64,000 nt of DNA from Pteria penguin (GCA_035048485.1 CM068580.1:53360975-53424974); one strand, 5' to 3'. Positions 49,103 through 61,000 are shown, numbered from the stretch's first letter. Notes: generated by a model not told the origin, from the sequence alone. A program made the numbers and translations.

Positions 49103-49415
49103 ATGCAATCACACTGGACACTATATTTTTTCAATGCGTATTTTACACAAGATTATCTACTTTTCATGCGTATTATTGAATATGTCCAAAATGTGTATTG
49201 TACTCGAACGGTTACGGTGTATTGTAATAAAAAAGAAGTTGAATATCCGATCACAGTAATCGCTGAGCACTATAAAAAACTACTTTTCCGGCGAGATTTC
49301 AGTGGTCTAGATACGGACAGCTTTTATAAACCTACAAAATTGGACAAGACTAATTACAGAGAATTGATCGCATTTTTGCGGGTTTCAGCTAACCGATATC
49401 TAAGTCGCAATTTGG
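49103..49415 (+). CDS. Unrecognised candidate coding exon
   Basis: An ATG opens a frame of 104 codons plus one base that runs into a good donor, TTTGG before GTGAGT. The predicted segment starts MQSHWTLYFFNAYFTQDY and ends KLDKTNYRELIAFLRVSANR then YLSRNL. An acceptor-like CTTGGTTTGCAG lies upstream at 49012-49023, and a possible TATA/Inr is at 48352. The amino-acid composition is mixed and not repeat-like, unlike most ORFs here. I recognise no family. It may be the first coding exon of a small gene, or chance. Confidence 0.35.
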
Positions 49416-49592
49416 GTGAGTGGAATCTATATTAATAAACCGGCAATGAAATAAAATTATAATATACTTTAAATCATACAGTCACCATACAACTTGAATT
49501 CGGTATGAAATAGACGACTCCGTCCGTAATTACACGTTAAAGGAAGGGGTTGGGTTAAAAAGGATACAACTCTAGTACTCATTCACATGATT

Positions 49593-49784
49593 TTAAGTCG
49601 GTGTGGTCTCGTGGATGAGCTGCTCGGCTCGTGATCAAGTGGTCACGGGCTCAACCCCCCCCCCCTCGGTCCATCGCAAATGTGTAAATTTGTATGCAAT
49701 GCATCAGGCAGATGCCGTCACCATATACGTTAAGTAATCGTGGAGACTGGAGTGACATAAAACAATATTCAATCAATTAATCAA
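49593..49784 (+). mobile_element. tRNA-derived SINE (type 2), shortened
   Basis: Head TCGGTGTGGTCTCGTGGATG, a C run in place of box B, GCATCAGGCAGATGCCGTCA, then an AATCAATTAATCAA tail. The 10-bp duplication TCACATGATT at 49583-49592 and 49785-49794 fixes the ends. The central region is partly deleted compared with 16977. Confidence 0.85.
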
Positions 49785-49839
49785 TCACATGATTATATTT
49801 CATAGATATTCTGTAACATAGACTAAATAATCTCAGTTA

Positions 49840-50640
49840 TATAAAAGTAGGTCAAAAAAGAGTACCCTCTTTTAACAATCTTCTTCATACTGGCTGTATA
49901 CAGAGACAAAAAGAATGCATAAAAATGATCTAGAGGGATGAGTGAAGAAGTATTGTCATTTTTGTTCCCTCCCAAAATCAATTAGAAGTTTTTTCAACAT
50001 TTTTTGGACTTGGTGATTTCGATACAGGTGTATAGGGACAATTCTTCACATTTTTAACTTCTGCTGTTACATGTACACCATATAAATGATTTTGATGAAC
50101 ATGGTATACATGAAGTGCTATGGGTCCTCTATCAATTTTGTACATTTCATCCAAATTCGTCAACAGGTGGTGCCACCATGGCTAAAATATAGGTCTCACA
50201 ATGATACATATACCACTTGTAATTAAAACATGGAGAGTAGCGATTGAAATCAAGTTGTGGTCATTTTTTTTTCATTTCTACATAAGTTTTTAGATGTTTG
50301 CCAACACTCGACATATGAAATTAGGCCATATTAAGTTGGATCTGGACAATATTTGAAACAATTATTGTTCATGACCCAGACTTGAAAACAAAAGGCCCCA
50401 CCTAAAGAAAATGACTAACTTGTTGTCCTTAATCACATCAGAGACATATATACACAGTACAAAGTATATATGTCTCTGATCACATCTTGCAGAGACAAAG
50501 CAAATGCTTAAGATCAAAATCACCTGAATGGATATGCAAAAAAGTGTTGTTGTTTATTATTCTGGTCTGAACTAAATTTGACATATTTTCAACATTTGTG
50601 TTGACTTAGTCACAGTAGTGCAAAAATAAATGTCTTCTTC
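49840..50640 (-). mobile_element. Family II element, inverted internal fragment
   Basis: The reverse complement of this region matches about 9290-10210 closely, including AAGTCAACACAAATGTTGAA and CATTTGCTTTGTCTCTGC. Both ends of the element are missing. It carries the 40-bp palindromic insertion at 50439-50478. Confidence 0.8.
50439..50478. mobile_element. 40-bp palindromic insertion with 7-bp direct repeat
   Basis: CAGAGACATATATAC and GTATATATGTCTCTG form a perfect 15-bp stem with a 10-base loop. ATCACAT flanks it at 50432-50438 and 50479-50485. The paralogous sequence near 9455-9465 (reverse strand) lacks the palindrome and has ATCACAT only once, which is an empty site. Confidence 0.75.
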
Positions 50641-50644
50641 CTTC

Positions 50645-51492
50645 CTGCATAACTGATCATGCCACTGCTTTATAATTGATAAATTATAGTCATTAAATGT
50701 TTTATGGATGGTCTTATAACTTGAAAATAGTTGCAATCCCCACCCATAAACTATATATCCTATTGCAGCTCATATCAAGATACACTGAATATTTTGTCAA
50801 GCAGGTTGCAGTGACTATTAAGACACATGGACCTCTTGTTATAATTTGAAATTGGTAGACTGACTTCATTTCGAGGTGGGGATATCACATCCTTTTAATT
50901 AAAGGATGTCCATTTAAGGGATGATAATAAATATGTAGCATTTAAGATCCATATGGCAGTTTCGCCTAGCATTCAAAGCATGCCGCACATAATGTCAAGC
51001 CACAAAGACAACCTCGTATATACAGATATTTTTGTGATTAAATCAAATGTTGTTGAGCATAATCTGTCTCCAATGTCTTCTTATGTGAATCAGTTTTGTT
51101 GCTGGAAGTGTATTTATTCCATTAAATATGTAGATTGATTTGCAGCACATACAGTGTGCATGCAGTGATCAATATTCAAAAACAGAAATTAATCCATGAG
51201 AACAATAACCATATTATAATGAAAATTTGTGAAAAATGTACATTACTTCAAAGTATTTCTATGTTAAATTTTCTTGATTTGTATTATTTCTTTATATATA
51301 TTGAAACAATACCAATTCGTAACAGTACTTTCAATACTTTGATTAAGCGAAGGGCTTGAAGGATGCAGGGGTTTCACAGAATTTCGTGACGTCACAATAT
51401 ATTTTCAATGTTTGTCCGAGGTTAGACCGAGGTGTAAACTATCTTGAAGGCATCTGATCATCTGAGTCCCACTGTTGGGGTCTTGAGTCTTT
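50645..51492. other. AT-rich spacer
   Basis: No exon, element or repeat that I can support. Confidence 0.35.
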
Positions 51493-51759
51493 TTAGATTG
51501 ATTGAATATTGTTTTACGTCACTCCATGATTATTTCACGTATATGGCATCTGCCTGAAGCATTGCATACAAATTTAGACCTTTGCAACGGACCCACCCGA
51601 AGCAGTGAGGGATCTTTAACGTGCCACGCCTACCGTGAAACGGGGCCTCAGTTTTTACGGTTTCATCTAAAAGACAGAACGCTGGTGCGCCTTGGGCGGA
51701 AGTCGAACTTGGGATCTCTCGATCACGAGCGGAGCACCTCATCCACTAGATACCGGCTT
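51493..51759 (-). mobile_element. tRNA-derived SINE (type 2)
   Basis: Head with AAGCCGGTATCTAGTGGATG, a degenerate box B (AAGTTCGACTTCC), conserved GTTAAAGATCCCTCACTGC, and a tail ACGTAAAACAATATTCAATC. Its head differs from 16977 and resembles that of 49593, so two type 2 subfamilies are present. Confidence 0.8.
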
Positions 51760-51769
51760 AAGAGTCTCT

Positions 51770-52435
51770 GTAGATGTATTTATTTTTGTAAGTAGTTTAG
51801 GTCAATTTACTCAAAGACTGATTGCAGGGAAAAACAGTAATTGTGATTATGTAAATTCCTACTGCATTTTAAAAACATTGGGGGTTTTTTCAACAGATGC
51901 AGTAAGGAAAACAGACTGTGCTCGTCATCTTCCGATGTAGAAGTATGCACCATTTGTAGACTCGTTCAGAAATGCGGAAGATGGAGAGGGAGGGGGGGGG
52001 GGGATAGAAGAAAGAAAAATAATGAAAAGGAGATCAGGAAAAAAAAAACCGGACGATGATGGAAGTCAGATTGAATGAATATTGACATACCAAGTGTTGA
52101 AAGTAGCATAACACTATGAATGTGTATATATTTTTAACATTTATAAATCACGATTGTGTTCATTTAATAAATGATTTTGATATTAAAACATACTTTAAGC
52201 TTAACTTTTAAAATTCAAGTCATCTGTTATGATAGTGTTTATGATTTCAACACATATTTGCTGTCAGTTTATGATTTTCTGTGGTACTGTATGTCTGCAA
52301 ACAGCGAAGGTCAATGTTGTAATGCATACATTGAGAACTGATACTGATTTAGGTTTGCAATATGCTGCCTTATGGATTAGATTGTTGACTTAAAAGGAAT
52401 TCTCCAGCTGCATTTGACCTGAGCAAGACAACGGA
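51770..52435. other. Unannotated spacer
   Basis: A G run lies near 51990. No gene or element recognised. Confidence 0.35.
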
Positions 52436-52439
52436 TGAG

Positions 52440-52770
52440 ATAAATCTTTGTTTGGCCAATTCACGGCCAACGAATATTCTAGTTGGGGTAACTTTGTTGG
52501 GCCAACAATGGGCCAAAGTCCGTAGTAAATATAACATGGGATCTCTTTGTTGGGCCAACGTCGGTAAAGGATATGATTGGCATCTCTTTGTTGGGCCAAT
52601 GTTGGACCAACGTCGGAGAATCAATTTCCACAGTTGGCCCAACGTTGGGCCAACACGTTGGGCCAACGTTGCGCCAATGAGCAAGATTACGTTGGGCCAA
52701 CGTCATATGCCAACGTTGGGCCAACGCAAGTGTCATCGTTGGCCCAATGTTGGGCCAACGTACCCATGCT
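52440..52770. repeat. Palindromic GTTGGGCCAAC array
   Basis: At least twelve copies of GTTGGGCCAAC or GTTGGCCCAAC, many with one mismatch, at irregular 12-60 bp spacing. The denser right half includes CCCAACGTTGGGCCAAC. Because the word is nearly self-complementary, all six frames give the same kind of WPNVGPTLAQR repeat, so the ORFs on both strands are not evidence for a protein. Confidence 0.85.
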
Positions 52771-52787
52771 ATCTGGGTCATCCGAAA

Positions 52788-52873
52788 GTCATCTGGCATG
52801 ACCAGAGCGGGACTCGAACCCCGGCCTCCCGATCAGGAGTCAGGAGATACCACTAGGCCACGCCAGCTTCATG
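52788..52873 (-). mobile_element. Type 2 SINE head fragment
   Basis: It keeps only the tRNA-like part (GCGTGGCCTAGTGGTATC, GGTTCGAGTCCCGC) and stops at the palindromic array. Confidence 0.8.
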
Positions 52874-52879
52874 AGGATA

Positions 52880-53500
52880 ATAAACTACACCAATATTCAA
52901 AGGAACACATACGGACACATTTCTAGTGAAGAAAGCTAAAAACTAAGGTGTGACACGGACAATATCGCCAGTATAGCTCGCTACTCTACGACTCAAAAAC
53001 ATGTGATGACGTCGAACATATTGTCACATACCAAAATGTAACCATCTTAATTCTTAAACCAATTCTTTTTCAAAATGAATTCTTGTCAAAGTACAACCAT
53101 CATTTTAAATATGTAAGTATGAAAAATGAATTCTTCGGTCTTATTTTAATATACAAACCAACGGAAATATGGTGTCAAATTCAATTGGACAAAGATACAG
53201 GATTTCAATACAGGAATCAAGCCTATTAGTCCAACTTTGTACCGTATAACACGTCTTTTATCCTAAAACCGCACGGAATCGATCTAGATCTAGAAATATA
53301 CCTCCTACCAAGAAAAACATCAAATACTGAAATGATTAGTCCTTTCTGGTAATTCCAAGCTCCAATGGTTCCTAATGAATCGACATCATAGCCATTAAGA
53401 CTAGTTCTACCTGACAGGTGATCTTAAATTCTTCATTCATTTCTTTGTAGTGACATGGAACTTAATGGGCATGGATGTGACCGAGACGTTATGTCAGTAT
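52880..53500. other. Unannotated spacer
   Basis: No gene or repeat recognised. Confidence 0.35.
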
Positions 53501-53516
53501 TGTTACAACAATTTCA

Positions 53517-53683
53517 GGGGCAGTCTTGGTGTAGTGAATAAGCGCTTGGCTTGCGGCGCCGACGATCCGGGTTCGATCCCCGGATTGTGCCACTATGTTT
53601 AAGAGGTTGGTTACCTCCTGCCCCCATGTCGCGATATAACTGAAAAAAGGTTGAATGCGACGTAAAACACCAATCAACCAACT
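53517..53683 (+). mobile_element. tRNA-derived SINE (type 1)
   Basis: Head GGGGCAGTCTTGGTGTAGTG, GGGTTCGATCCCCGG (box B), body GCGATATAACTGAAAAAAGG, tail CACCAATCAACCAAC. An imperfect duplication (ACAATTTCAG / ACAATAGTTTCAG) flanks it. It is very similar to 20997-21171. Confidence 0.88.
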
Positions 53684-53727
53684 ACAATAGTTTCAGTGAT
53701 ATTGGCCGATTAAAACAACCAGGCACC

Positions 53728-54790
53728 GTTAAACGGCACATAATACGTCCGCATTTTATTATCCTAGGCGTCATACAAACTAGAACCAAATATCTAATAT
53801 AACTGTGATAAATTTAGATTACTTTTGATACTGGTAAAATAGTTTAGTTATCATCTTCAATTGTTTGTAGGTTAATTGATCTTCCTCGCGCATCCATCAT
53901 GCCCCATGTTACACCCCCCCCCCCTTTTCATAAAACTAAATATACCGATTACAGTTGTATTAAAATTCAGGAGATGAAAAAATTCCTGTTCAATATGCAC
54001 ATCTTCATAATGTGATATTTCTTTCTACAAAGTTTCATCAAAATCCACCAAAGAATTAGGAGGAGTTGCAAAGACAAGGTATTTTGCATAGAAAAATCTA
54101 AGTCCAAGGGTCATATAATTTCTGTACATTTCTGGACAGCATTCTCCTTCCATTGTACACATCTTCATATGATGTTCTTTCTTTGTGCTGAGATTCATCA
54201 AAACCCACCAAAGGAATTAAGAGGAATTGCGAAGACGAGGTATTCTGCATAGAAAAATCCAAGAAACAGTAACACAGAGTTTTTCTTTGTGTCAAGTTCT
54301 TCAAAATCCACCAAAAGAATCAGAGTTAGTTGCAAAGACAAGATATTTTGTATAGAAAAATCTAAATCCAAGGGCTATAACTCATGTAAATTCTTTTGGA
54401 TAGCATTCCCCCTACAATATGCACATGTAAAATAAAGTGTTCTTTCATTGTACCAAATTTCATCAAATTTCCCGTTGGGTTTAGGTGTAGATGCAAAGAC
54501 TGTTTCATCAAAATGACCGTTTCATAAAAATTCCCCAAAAGGTTTCGGAAGAGTTGCGAAGAATAGGTGTATTGTATAGAAACTCCCAAGTCCAAGGGCA
54601 ATGACTCATCATTTGTTTAGACAGCATTCCACTTCCAATATGCACATCTTCATATGGTGTTCTTTCTCTATACTAAGTTTCATCAAATCCCCCAAAGGTT
54701 TTAGGAATTGTGAAGACAAGATATGTGGGACAGATGGACGACAGTAGGATAACATACTAGCTATGCGCACATTTTAATGCGGGTATATAA
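53728..54790 (+). mobile_element. Family VII element with ~150-bp tandem core
   Basis: Start near CACCGTTAAACGGCACATAA. Four to five monomers carry TATGCACATCTTCATATG, GTTTCATCAAAATCCACC, GTTGCAAAGACAAG and AAATCTAAGTCCAAGGG. The end is GGACAGATGGACGACAG and ATGCGCACATTTTAATGC, then GGGTATATAAAA. Confidence 0.7.
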
Positions 54791-54794
54791 AAAC

Positions 54795-56280
54795 CAAGAC
54801 CATTTAAATTTTGAAAGGCTAACTTTTAAATCCTGATATGTGAATATGTATGATGCATTTTTGGGTAGAAAGAATGGGATAGCAAGAACAATCCAAGGAA
54901 GGAAGAACATGTGATCGGAGTGGAACACATATGGACAGGAGTTCAAAACAAGTACATGTCCATCATATTTATTTGAAACCTACACCTCATTAATATTCCA
55001 GATGACAAAATACTAAATACTGATCTGTAACTACTACATCCAGAGGTTCTAACGTGTCAGTAGCTGTGGTGGCCAAGTCTTTTGCAGTTTTCTAAGATGA
55101 TGTTCTTGAAGTTGACATGAAGCATTCATTGAAGTGTTCTGCTATCTGGGTACAAATTCTGCTGCTTTTCTATCCTTTGAATTAGACAGTAAAATCCGAG
55201 ATCTGATATCATGTAAAACATTGATATGTTAAAAAAAAACACTTGCTGCTTCTGAGGGGCCTGTCTACAACATTTTGATGATGTCATTACATGTTCTTCC
55301 ATAAACTGGTATCATGACTGAGTATGTTTACGATATATTGTCTTAATTACTAAATTGATGCACTAGATAGTTCAATATGCTTTTCGATTTCAAAGATGCA
55401 TCGACACTGATTTATTTTATATCTGTTAACGAATCATAAATAGAGACGTTATGTTCAGTCTTATATCACTTTCCTGTAGCTGGTCATGTGGCAGCTTATT
55501 GCCCAAAAGAAAGTCAGAGATATTATAGAGCTATTTTACTGTGTTGTTTCAAAAACCTTGATATGCTTCTAAGCAATATACAAATTAATAAATTCAAAGT
55601 ACTTCTAGGATTGTCTCTCACAATATTGTTATGCTCCACTAGCTTTTGGGATATTTACTATGAGTGAAGATTACACAGTAAAATTTCAGCTTTCTTTATT
55701 CGTAACAAGTGAAATAATCATAAGTTAATTTATAACAAATTTATAACAATTTATAACAAACACTTTTCTTTAACAACATTTATAAATAAATTACAATTAC
55801 CCATATCACTTGCTGAAAATGATGGAATGTATCTGAATTTACTATGAACACACTTTATATCTTAAAATTGTAAAATAGTTATACAATATATGCAGTAAGA
55901 TAGTAAATTATTCATGAAGTGAATTCTTGAAAAAAGAAAGCAAATTTTACAATCAATAACAATCTGTGATATAAAAGACTGTTTTAAACTTACAAAAAAT
56001 AGTAACCAATCATATATCTAATTAATATTTCAGTACTTGGGAGACAATAAATTCTAAGAATCTTTCATAAACAAATCCAAAGCAGAAAATCATTCCTGTT
56101 TACCATTACATTCAAGATGTCTTAAAACATTTAAAATTATCATCAGTTCTTTAGAAAAACTATTATCAGAATGCCATTATTTTAAAATTCTCTTATAAAA
56201 TAACTATTTGTCAAATTTTTTTTTCTATTTTCTCATAACAACACCCATTACAAGTTGTCTAATTGGTTTCTTTTGTTTGC
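54795..56280. other. AT-rich spacer
   Basis: Several AATAAA/TTTATT words occur, and TTTATAACAA is repeated near 55730-55762. No exon recognised. It could include the distal 3' UTR of the minus-strand acid phosphatase gene, but nothing fixes a polyadenylation site. Confidence 0.35.
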
Positions 56281-56284
56281 TTCT

Positions 56285-56540
56285 GTTTTTTGTTTCTGAT
56301 ACATCAAGACAATTGAAGGCATCTGCCCAGTGCAATGCTCAGATTTTTAGACCTTTGCATCAGATCCATCCAAAGCAGTAAGGGATCTATATGTGCCATG
56401 TCTTCCCTGAAACAGAACCTCAATATCTTACTGTTTCATCTGAGATTAACAGGACACCAACAAATCTCTGATGGGACTCAAACCCCAGGCCTCTTGGTCA
56501 TAAGTCAAGCACCTAATAGATTAAGTTATGCTAGCCCTAT
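56285..56540 (-). mobile_element. tRNA-derived SINE (type 2), old copy
   Basis: Recognisable but diverged: TAGATCCCTTACTGCTTTGG, GGGGTTTGAGTCCCATC (box B region) and GGCTAGCATAACTTAATC (head). The 3' tail is gone. It is the oldest-looking member of the family here. Confidence 0.75.
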
Positions 56541-56946
56541 TTATTTGCACAAAATATAATACAATAAACATATTCAAACAATTGGTGGTGACATTTTAAA
56601 TATGAAATAACAATACAAAAATGTTTTCCCCCTTGTTACGTTGTAAGTTTTACATTTTAAACAACCATTGATATAAAGTAAACTTTTGATCCTTTACAGT
56701 ACAAAAATAAACTAGTCAGTAAAAATACTCAATGACTACATACATTTACATTTGAAAAACATATATTTAAGGAATGCTTTTATATCATGCATACATGAAT
56801 TGCAAATTGATCTGTAAATTACATATATATATAAGTAATTCATATATAATGATTCATAATCATGCAGTAAAATTATATATATATGCATATAAAATCATAA
56901 CACTGAATGATAACATATTTTTGGCACATTATGATTCTCATTTGAA

Positions 56947-57801
56947 CAAGAGTTGTCATAAGACAGCATAGCTCACCGGTGGGGGCCATAATCATCTATG
57001 GACATTAAAAGCAAAGATTTATAAATCTGTAATGAAAAGTAAGTCAAAGTTAAAGGCCAAGGTCATAAGGTCAAAAGATATGGCACCAAATGAAAACTTT
57101 GGTCATAAGAAATGTACACAGGAATATGAAAGCCCTATCTTTAATGGTTCAATTGATGAAAAAAAACCAAAATACAGTTTTTGAAAAGTATGTAAAAGTC
57201 AAGTCAAAAGGTAATGGCAAAAATCAAAGTTCTTGTCATAAGGAATCTACCTGTGAAATATCAAAGGCCCATTTCTGATCGTTGAAAAGATATACTGGTA
57301 GCCAAAGTTAAGTTTTTACAAAGTAGGTGAAGGTCGAAGGTCAAGGTCACTAGCTAAAAAAATCATGGCATTAATGAAAGTTTTGGTTATAAGGAATCTA
57401 CAATTAAATATCAAAGCCCTATCTGTAATAGTTGAAAAGATATTGCAAGAAGGTCAAAGTCCAAGGTCAAGTTGACTAGGTCAAAAATGATGGCAACAAA
57501 TGAATGTTCTGGTCATTAAAAATATACATGTGAAATATCAAAGTCCTATTTTTAATGGTTCAAACGATAAAGCCAGGTTAAAGTTTTTGAAAAGTAAGTC
57601 AAAGTCTAAGGTCATGGTCAGGAGGTCAAAAAATTTGGCAGCAAATGAAAGTTCTGGTCCTAAGGAATCTACATGTGGAATATCAAAGTTCTATCTGTTA
57701 CAGTTCAAAAGTTATAGTCCAGGTTAAAGTTCCTGACAGTGGATGGCGGATATTGAGGGTATGACATCAGCTCCCCGGACATTTGTCCCGGTGAGCAAAA
57801 A
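56947..57801 (+). mobile_element. Family V element, full length
   Basis: It starts ACAAGAGTTGTCATAAGACA with GCTCACCGGTGGGG and ends CTCCCCGGACATTTGTCCCG then GTGAGCAAAAAA. The end forms an imperfect hairpin. Five core monomers of ~147 bp each have AAGGTCATAAGGTCAAAA and AAGGAATCTACATGTG phrases. It lies 36 bp beyond the stop codon of the acid phosphatase, on the opposite strand, and so probably within that gene's 3' UTR or immediately after it. Confidence 0.75.
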
Positions 57802-57836
57802 ACAGTTTATCACTCATGAAATGTATCTAATTGATT

Positions 57837-58082
57837 TTACTTCCTTGGATAAAGCATTTGTTGATATAACATGATACCCTTTCCATCTACAAATGAGAAG
57901 GTCATGTTGGTACTTGTCATTTCCACATGAGCAAAACCTCCATAGTCACTTTTCTTTGCCCAGAAGAATTTGGAGGAATTTGTCGGTACCTTTTTTGCAT
58001 GTGCATTACTGTTGTCTGCAAAGTTAGCAGCTCCAATCACAAAGAAATTCATCTTGTACCCGGGTCGAGACACCAGCAAATG
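57837..58082 (-). CDS. ACP5: Acid phosphatase last exon
   Basis: After the acceptor ATTTTTTCAG it reads [81 protein letters not shown], stop. The GAANF and GGFAHVEM strands correspond to SGAGNF and GGFAYVEI of the family. NSS is a possible glycosylation site. The stop is at 57837-57839. Confidence 0.93.
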   Translation of the reverse strand, partial: HLLVSRPGYKMNFFVIGAANFADNSNAHAKKVPTNSSKFFWAKKSDYGGFAHVEMTSTNMTFSFVDGKGIMLYQQMLYPRK

Positions 58083-61000
58083 CTGAAAAAATAAAATATT
58101 AACATATATATAGGTGAATATATTATCAAAGTCTCTACATTAAAGTAATAAATATTGTAATTCAGTTTTTTGTGGGTGGGTGGGAAAGAACATGATGTGA
58201 AATAATGAAGTCTAAATATCCTGAAAGAGATGCAATAGCAAGATTTATATAATGATATAAAGAGAAAAACTCACCTTGGCACCCAAAGTGAGAGGATATG
58301 TAGGAAAAAGAAGAACACTCTGTCACGAATTTTCAGCTACTAATTATAAGCCTTTATGAAGTTACAAAACGATTGATAATGTTAATTGTTTTGTAACTTG
58401 ATAGAAGCTAAGTAGCCAATAATTCATGACAGAGTGTTCTTCTTATCATTGTTATAACCGGTGTGCTTCCCTTTGGAAGTCTAAAAGAGATTTATGTATA
58501 CATATATATATATATATATATCTTATTATTGCCATTCTTCACTTGATTAAGGCCAAATGACCAAAAATTTGTCAAAAAAAAGGTCATTTTTCTAATGTAT
58601 GATAACTATTTATCTAAAATAGTCACACTGTTCTAATTGTATTCATTCAAAAAGCTTTTGCATACAAATACTTGAGTTCCAGTCAGCCTTACATACCCCA
58701 TTTCAACTCTAAACAAGAAACAATTCGGTGCAATTGCATCAAAGTTTGAATGGAGTGTTTGATGAAAATACAAAGAAAGTTTAAATCAAAATAGCGTTTT
58801 AAAATACTTATTATACAGTCATGTAATTGTTGATTAACAGACACAAAGACCATGAGGATCGCCCACAGACGTACAGGTCTTCAAAATCACTTTATGAAGT
58901 GATAATTGTGCTTATGAAGAAAGCCTGCCCAAATATTCCAAAATTGTGAGGTGAACCCCTGAAAATATTCCACTGTTGTAATATAAATCTGTGAAAATCC
59001 TGAAAAGCCTTTGCTTACATAAATCTATTAAACTGGGTCAGCGACTTAACACATGCTTACTCCACAGTGAGTATAGTCCTAATTTTATCAATGGTGTAAA
59101 ATCTTTGAGGTGTGGCTTAACTATACTCCAGTAACACATGCAAGTTTCCTAAACTTATATCAAAGAATGGGCCAGCTAGTGATAAATGGAAATAAATGAA
59201 AATGCTTAGAACTTCAAGGGCAAATAAGCATAACTAGTTTAATACATGTCTTCCTAACCACTACACTTTGTATTTGGCTGTATGACATGTTCCAAGTTAT
59301 TAATAAACACAATACCTGTAGGTTATGATCATGGCCACTCATGTATACAGCTTTATACTGGACAAGCAACGGCAAAAGTCGATCTATCAAACATTTTGTA
59401 GGACCATGCTCTGCTATAGAGTAAACAGGATAATGTCCAGCAACAAACAGGTAGTCTGCTCTTAATAAGAAAATTATGACAGAAAATTAATTCAAATATC
59501 ATGAAAGAAAAAGGAAGAGTTACTGGCTCAGTTATGTGGCAGAAGTCACCATGGAGCTATACAATACATGAATATAAATAATATACTAGCACATGTAACA
59601 CATTACAAAAATATTTGATTGTAGTGCAATTACGATACCGACTTAGGACGGTTATTTAATTTGACAAAAGCCAAACAAATGGTGTGGTTAACTGGTTTAC
59701 GGGCCCACCTTCCCACTCACCGTAACAGCAGAACAATCAAAGGACGTACATTTAAAAATTTATAAATAATCCTCCATATATAGAAGGGTCAACAGGTATT
59801 GCATATTGAGAGGTCATAAAAATATAAACACGTAAGGTATATTGTAAAATACATAATGATATAAAAATATAGGAGACATTTCTGACATGTCTGTTGTTTC
59901 TCATCAGCTTATACTTTATTTCATATGGTAAGTCTCACTTAAAGATATATATTCATCAACTCATACACGTATATAAGATATGTGCCTAGTCTTAACATGA
60001 GTCTTTTCGTTATACAGAGTTGTTTTCCATATCAGCAGGTATCTGACATTAATCCAGCCACTGTGACGTCATACAATTTCTATATCATTTCCCGTATTTT
60101 CTATAGAATTAGTTGATGTTGCAATGGTTTGACGTCAGGTGCTCACTCGTATGGAAAACACTCTGTATTACGAAAAGACCCAATACAATTTAATCAATCT
60201 ACATTGAACAGGACCAGCCTCATATATATGCACTGATGTACAAAAATATGTAGGTGGTATCATACATTTCACATTTTGTACATTGCATAGTCTACTACTA
60301 AAATTCTCCTGAAAGAAATCTAGCTATTAAAACATTGATGAATATCTTCATATCTAAATCTTAAATCCACTGACTGAAACCTATTAATATCACAAGGGCA
60401 TGATTATCTAATATGTTTTGCCCTTGATTTAAATCTTAAATCCACTGACTGAAACCTATTAATATCACAAGGGCATGATTATCTAATATGTTTTGCCCTT
60501 GATTTAAATCTTAAATCCACTGACTGAAACCTATTAATATCACAAGGGCATGATTATCTAATATGTTTCGCCCTTGATCTAAAGTCAGTCAAACATAAGT
60601 TTACCACAGGTGACAGGATAAAATCCATCAAATTAAAGAGCATATATCAGTCCTAAAAATATAATGAAAGAACTGTGAATATGGGTACATTGTATGTACA
60701 AGATAAAAACTTTAAATTTTTGAATTCTCGTTTTGACCTTCTGAGTTCAAAAAGGGCAAAAAAGGCAAATTCAAGAACACAGCTGTATCGAACATACTAG
60801 ATTCAATTTAAAGGATATCAAATCCATTTTATGATTACATGTATACCTTACAAGGCTGATAAATTAACACACTTACTGGCTTGTTTGTAGCTGCTTAGTT
60901 ATCCAATCCCACTGGGCATCTGCCACCTCAATATTCTCAGGACCTGTTGGCTGGGAATTCAAGAAATCATGCCCAGTATTACCACATAACAGAACTGTAT

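Noticed and set aside
52452..52856. Long overlapping ORFs on both strands with WANVGPT-like repeats
   Set aside because: They are translations of a self-complementary 11-12 bp word, equally open in several frames, with no splice or start context.
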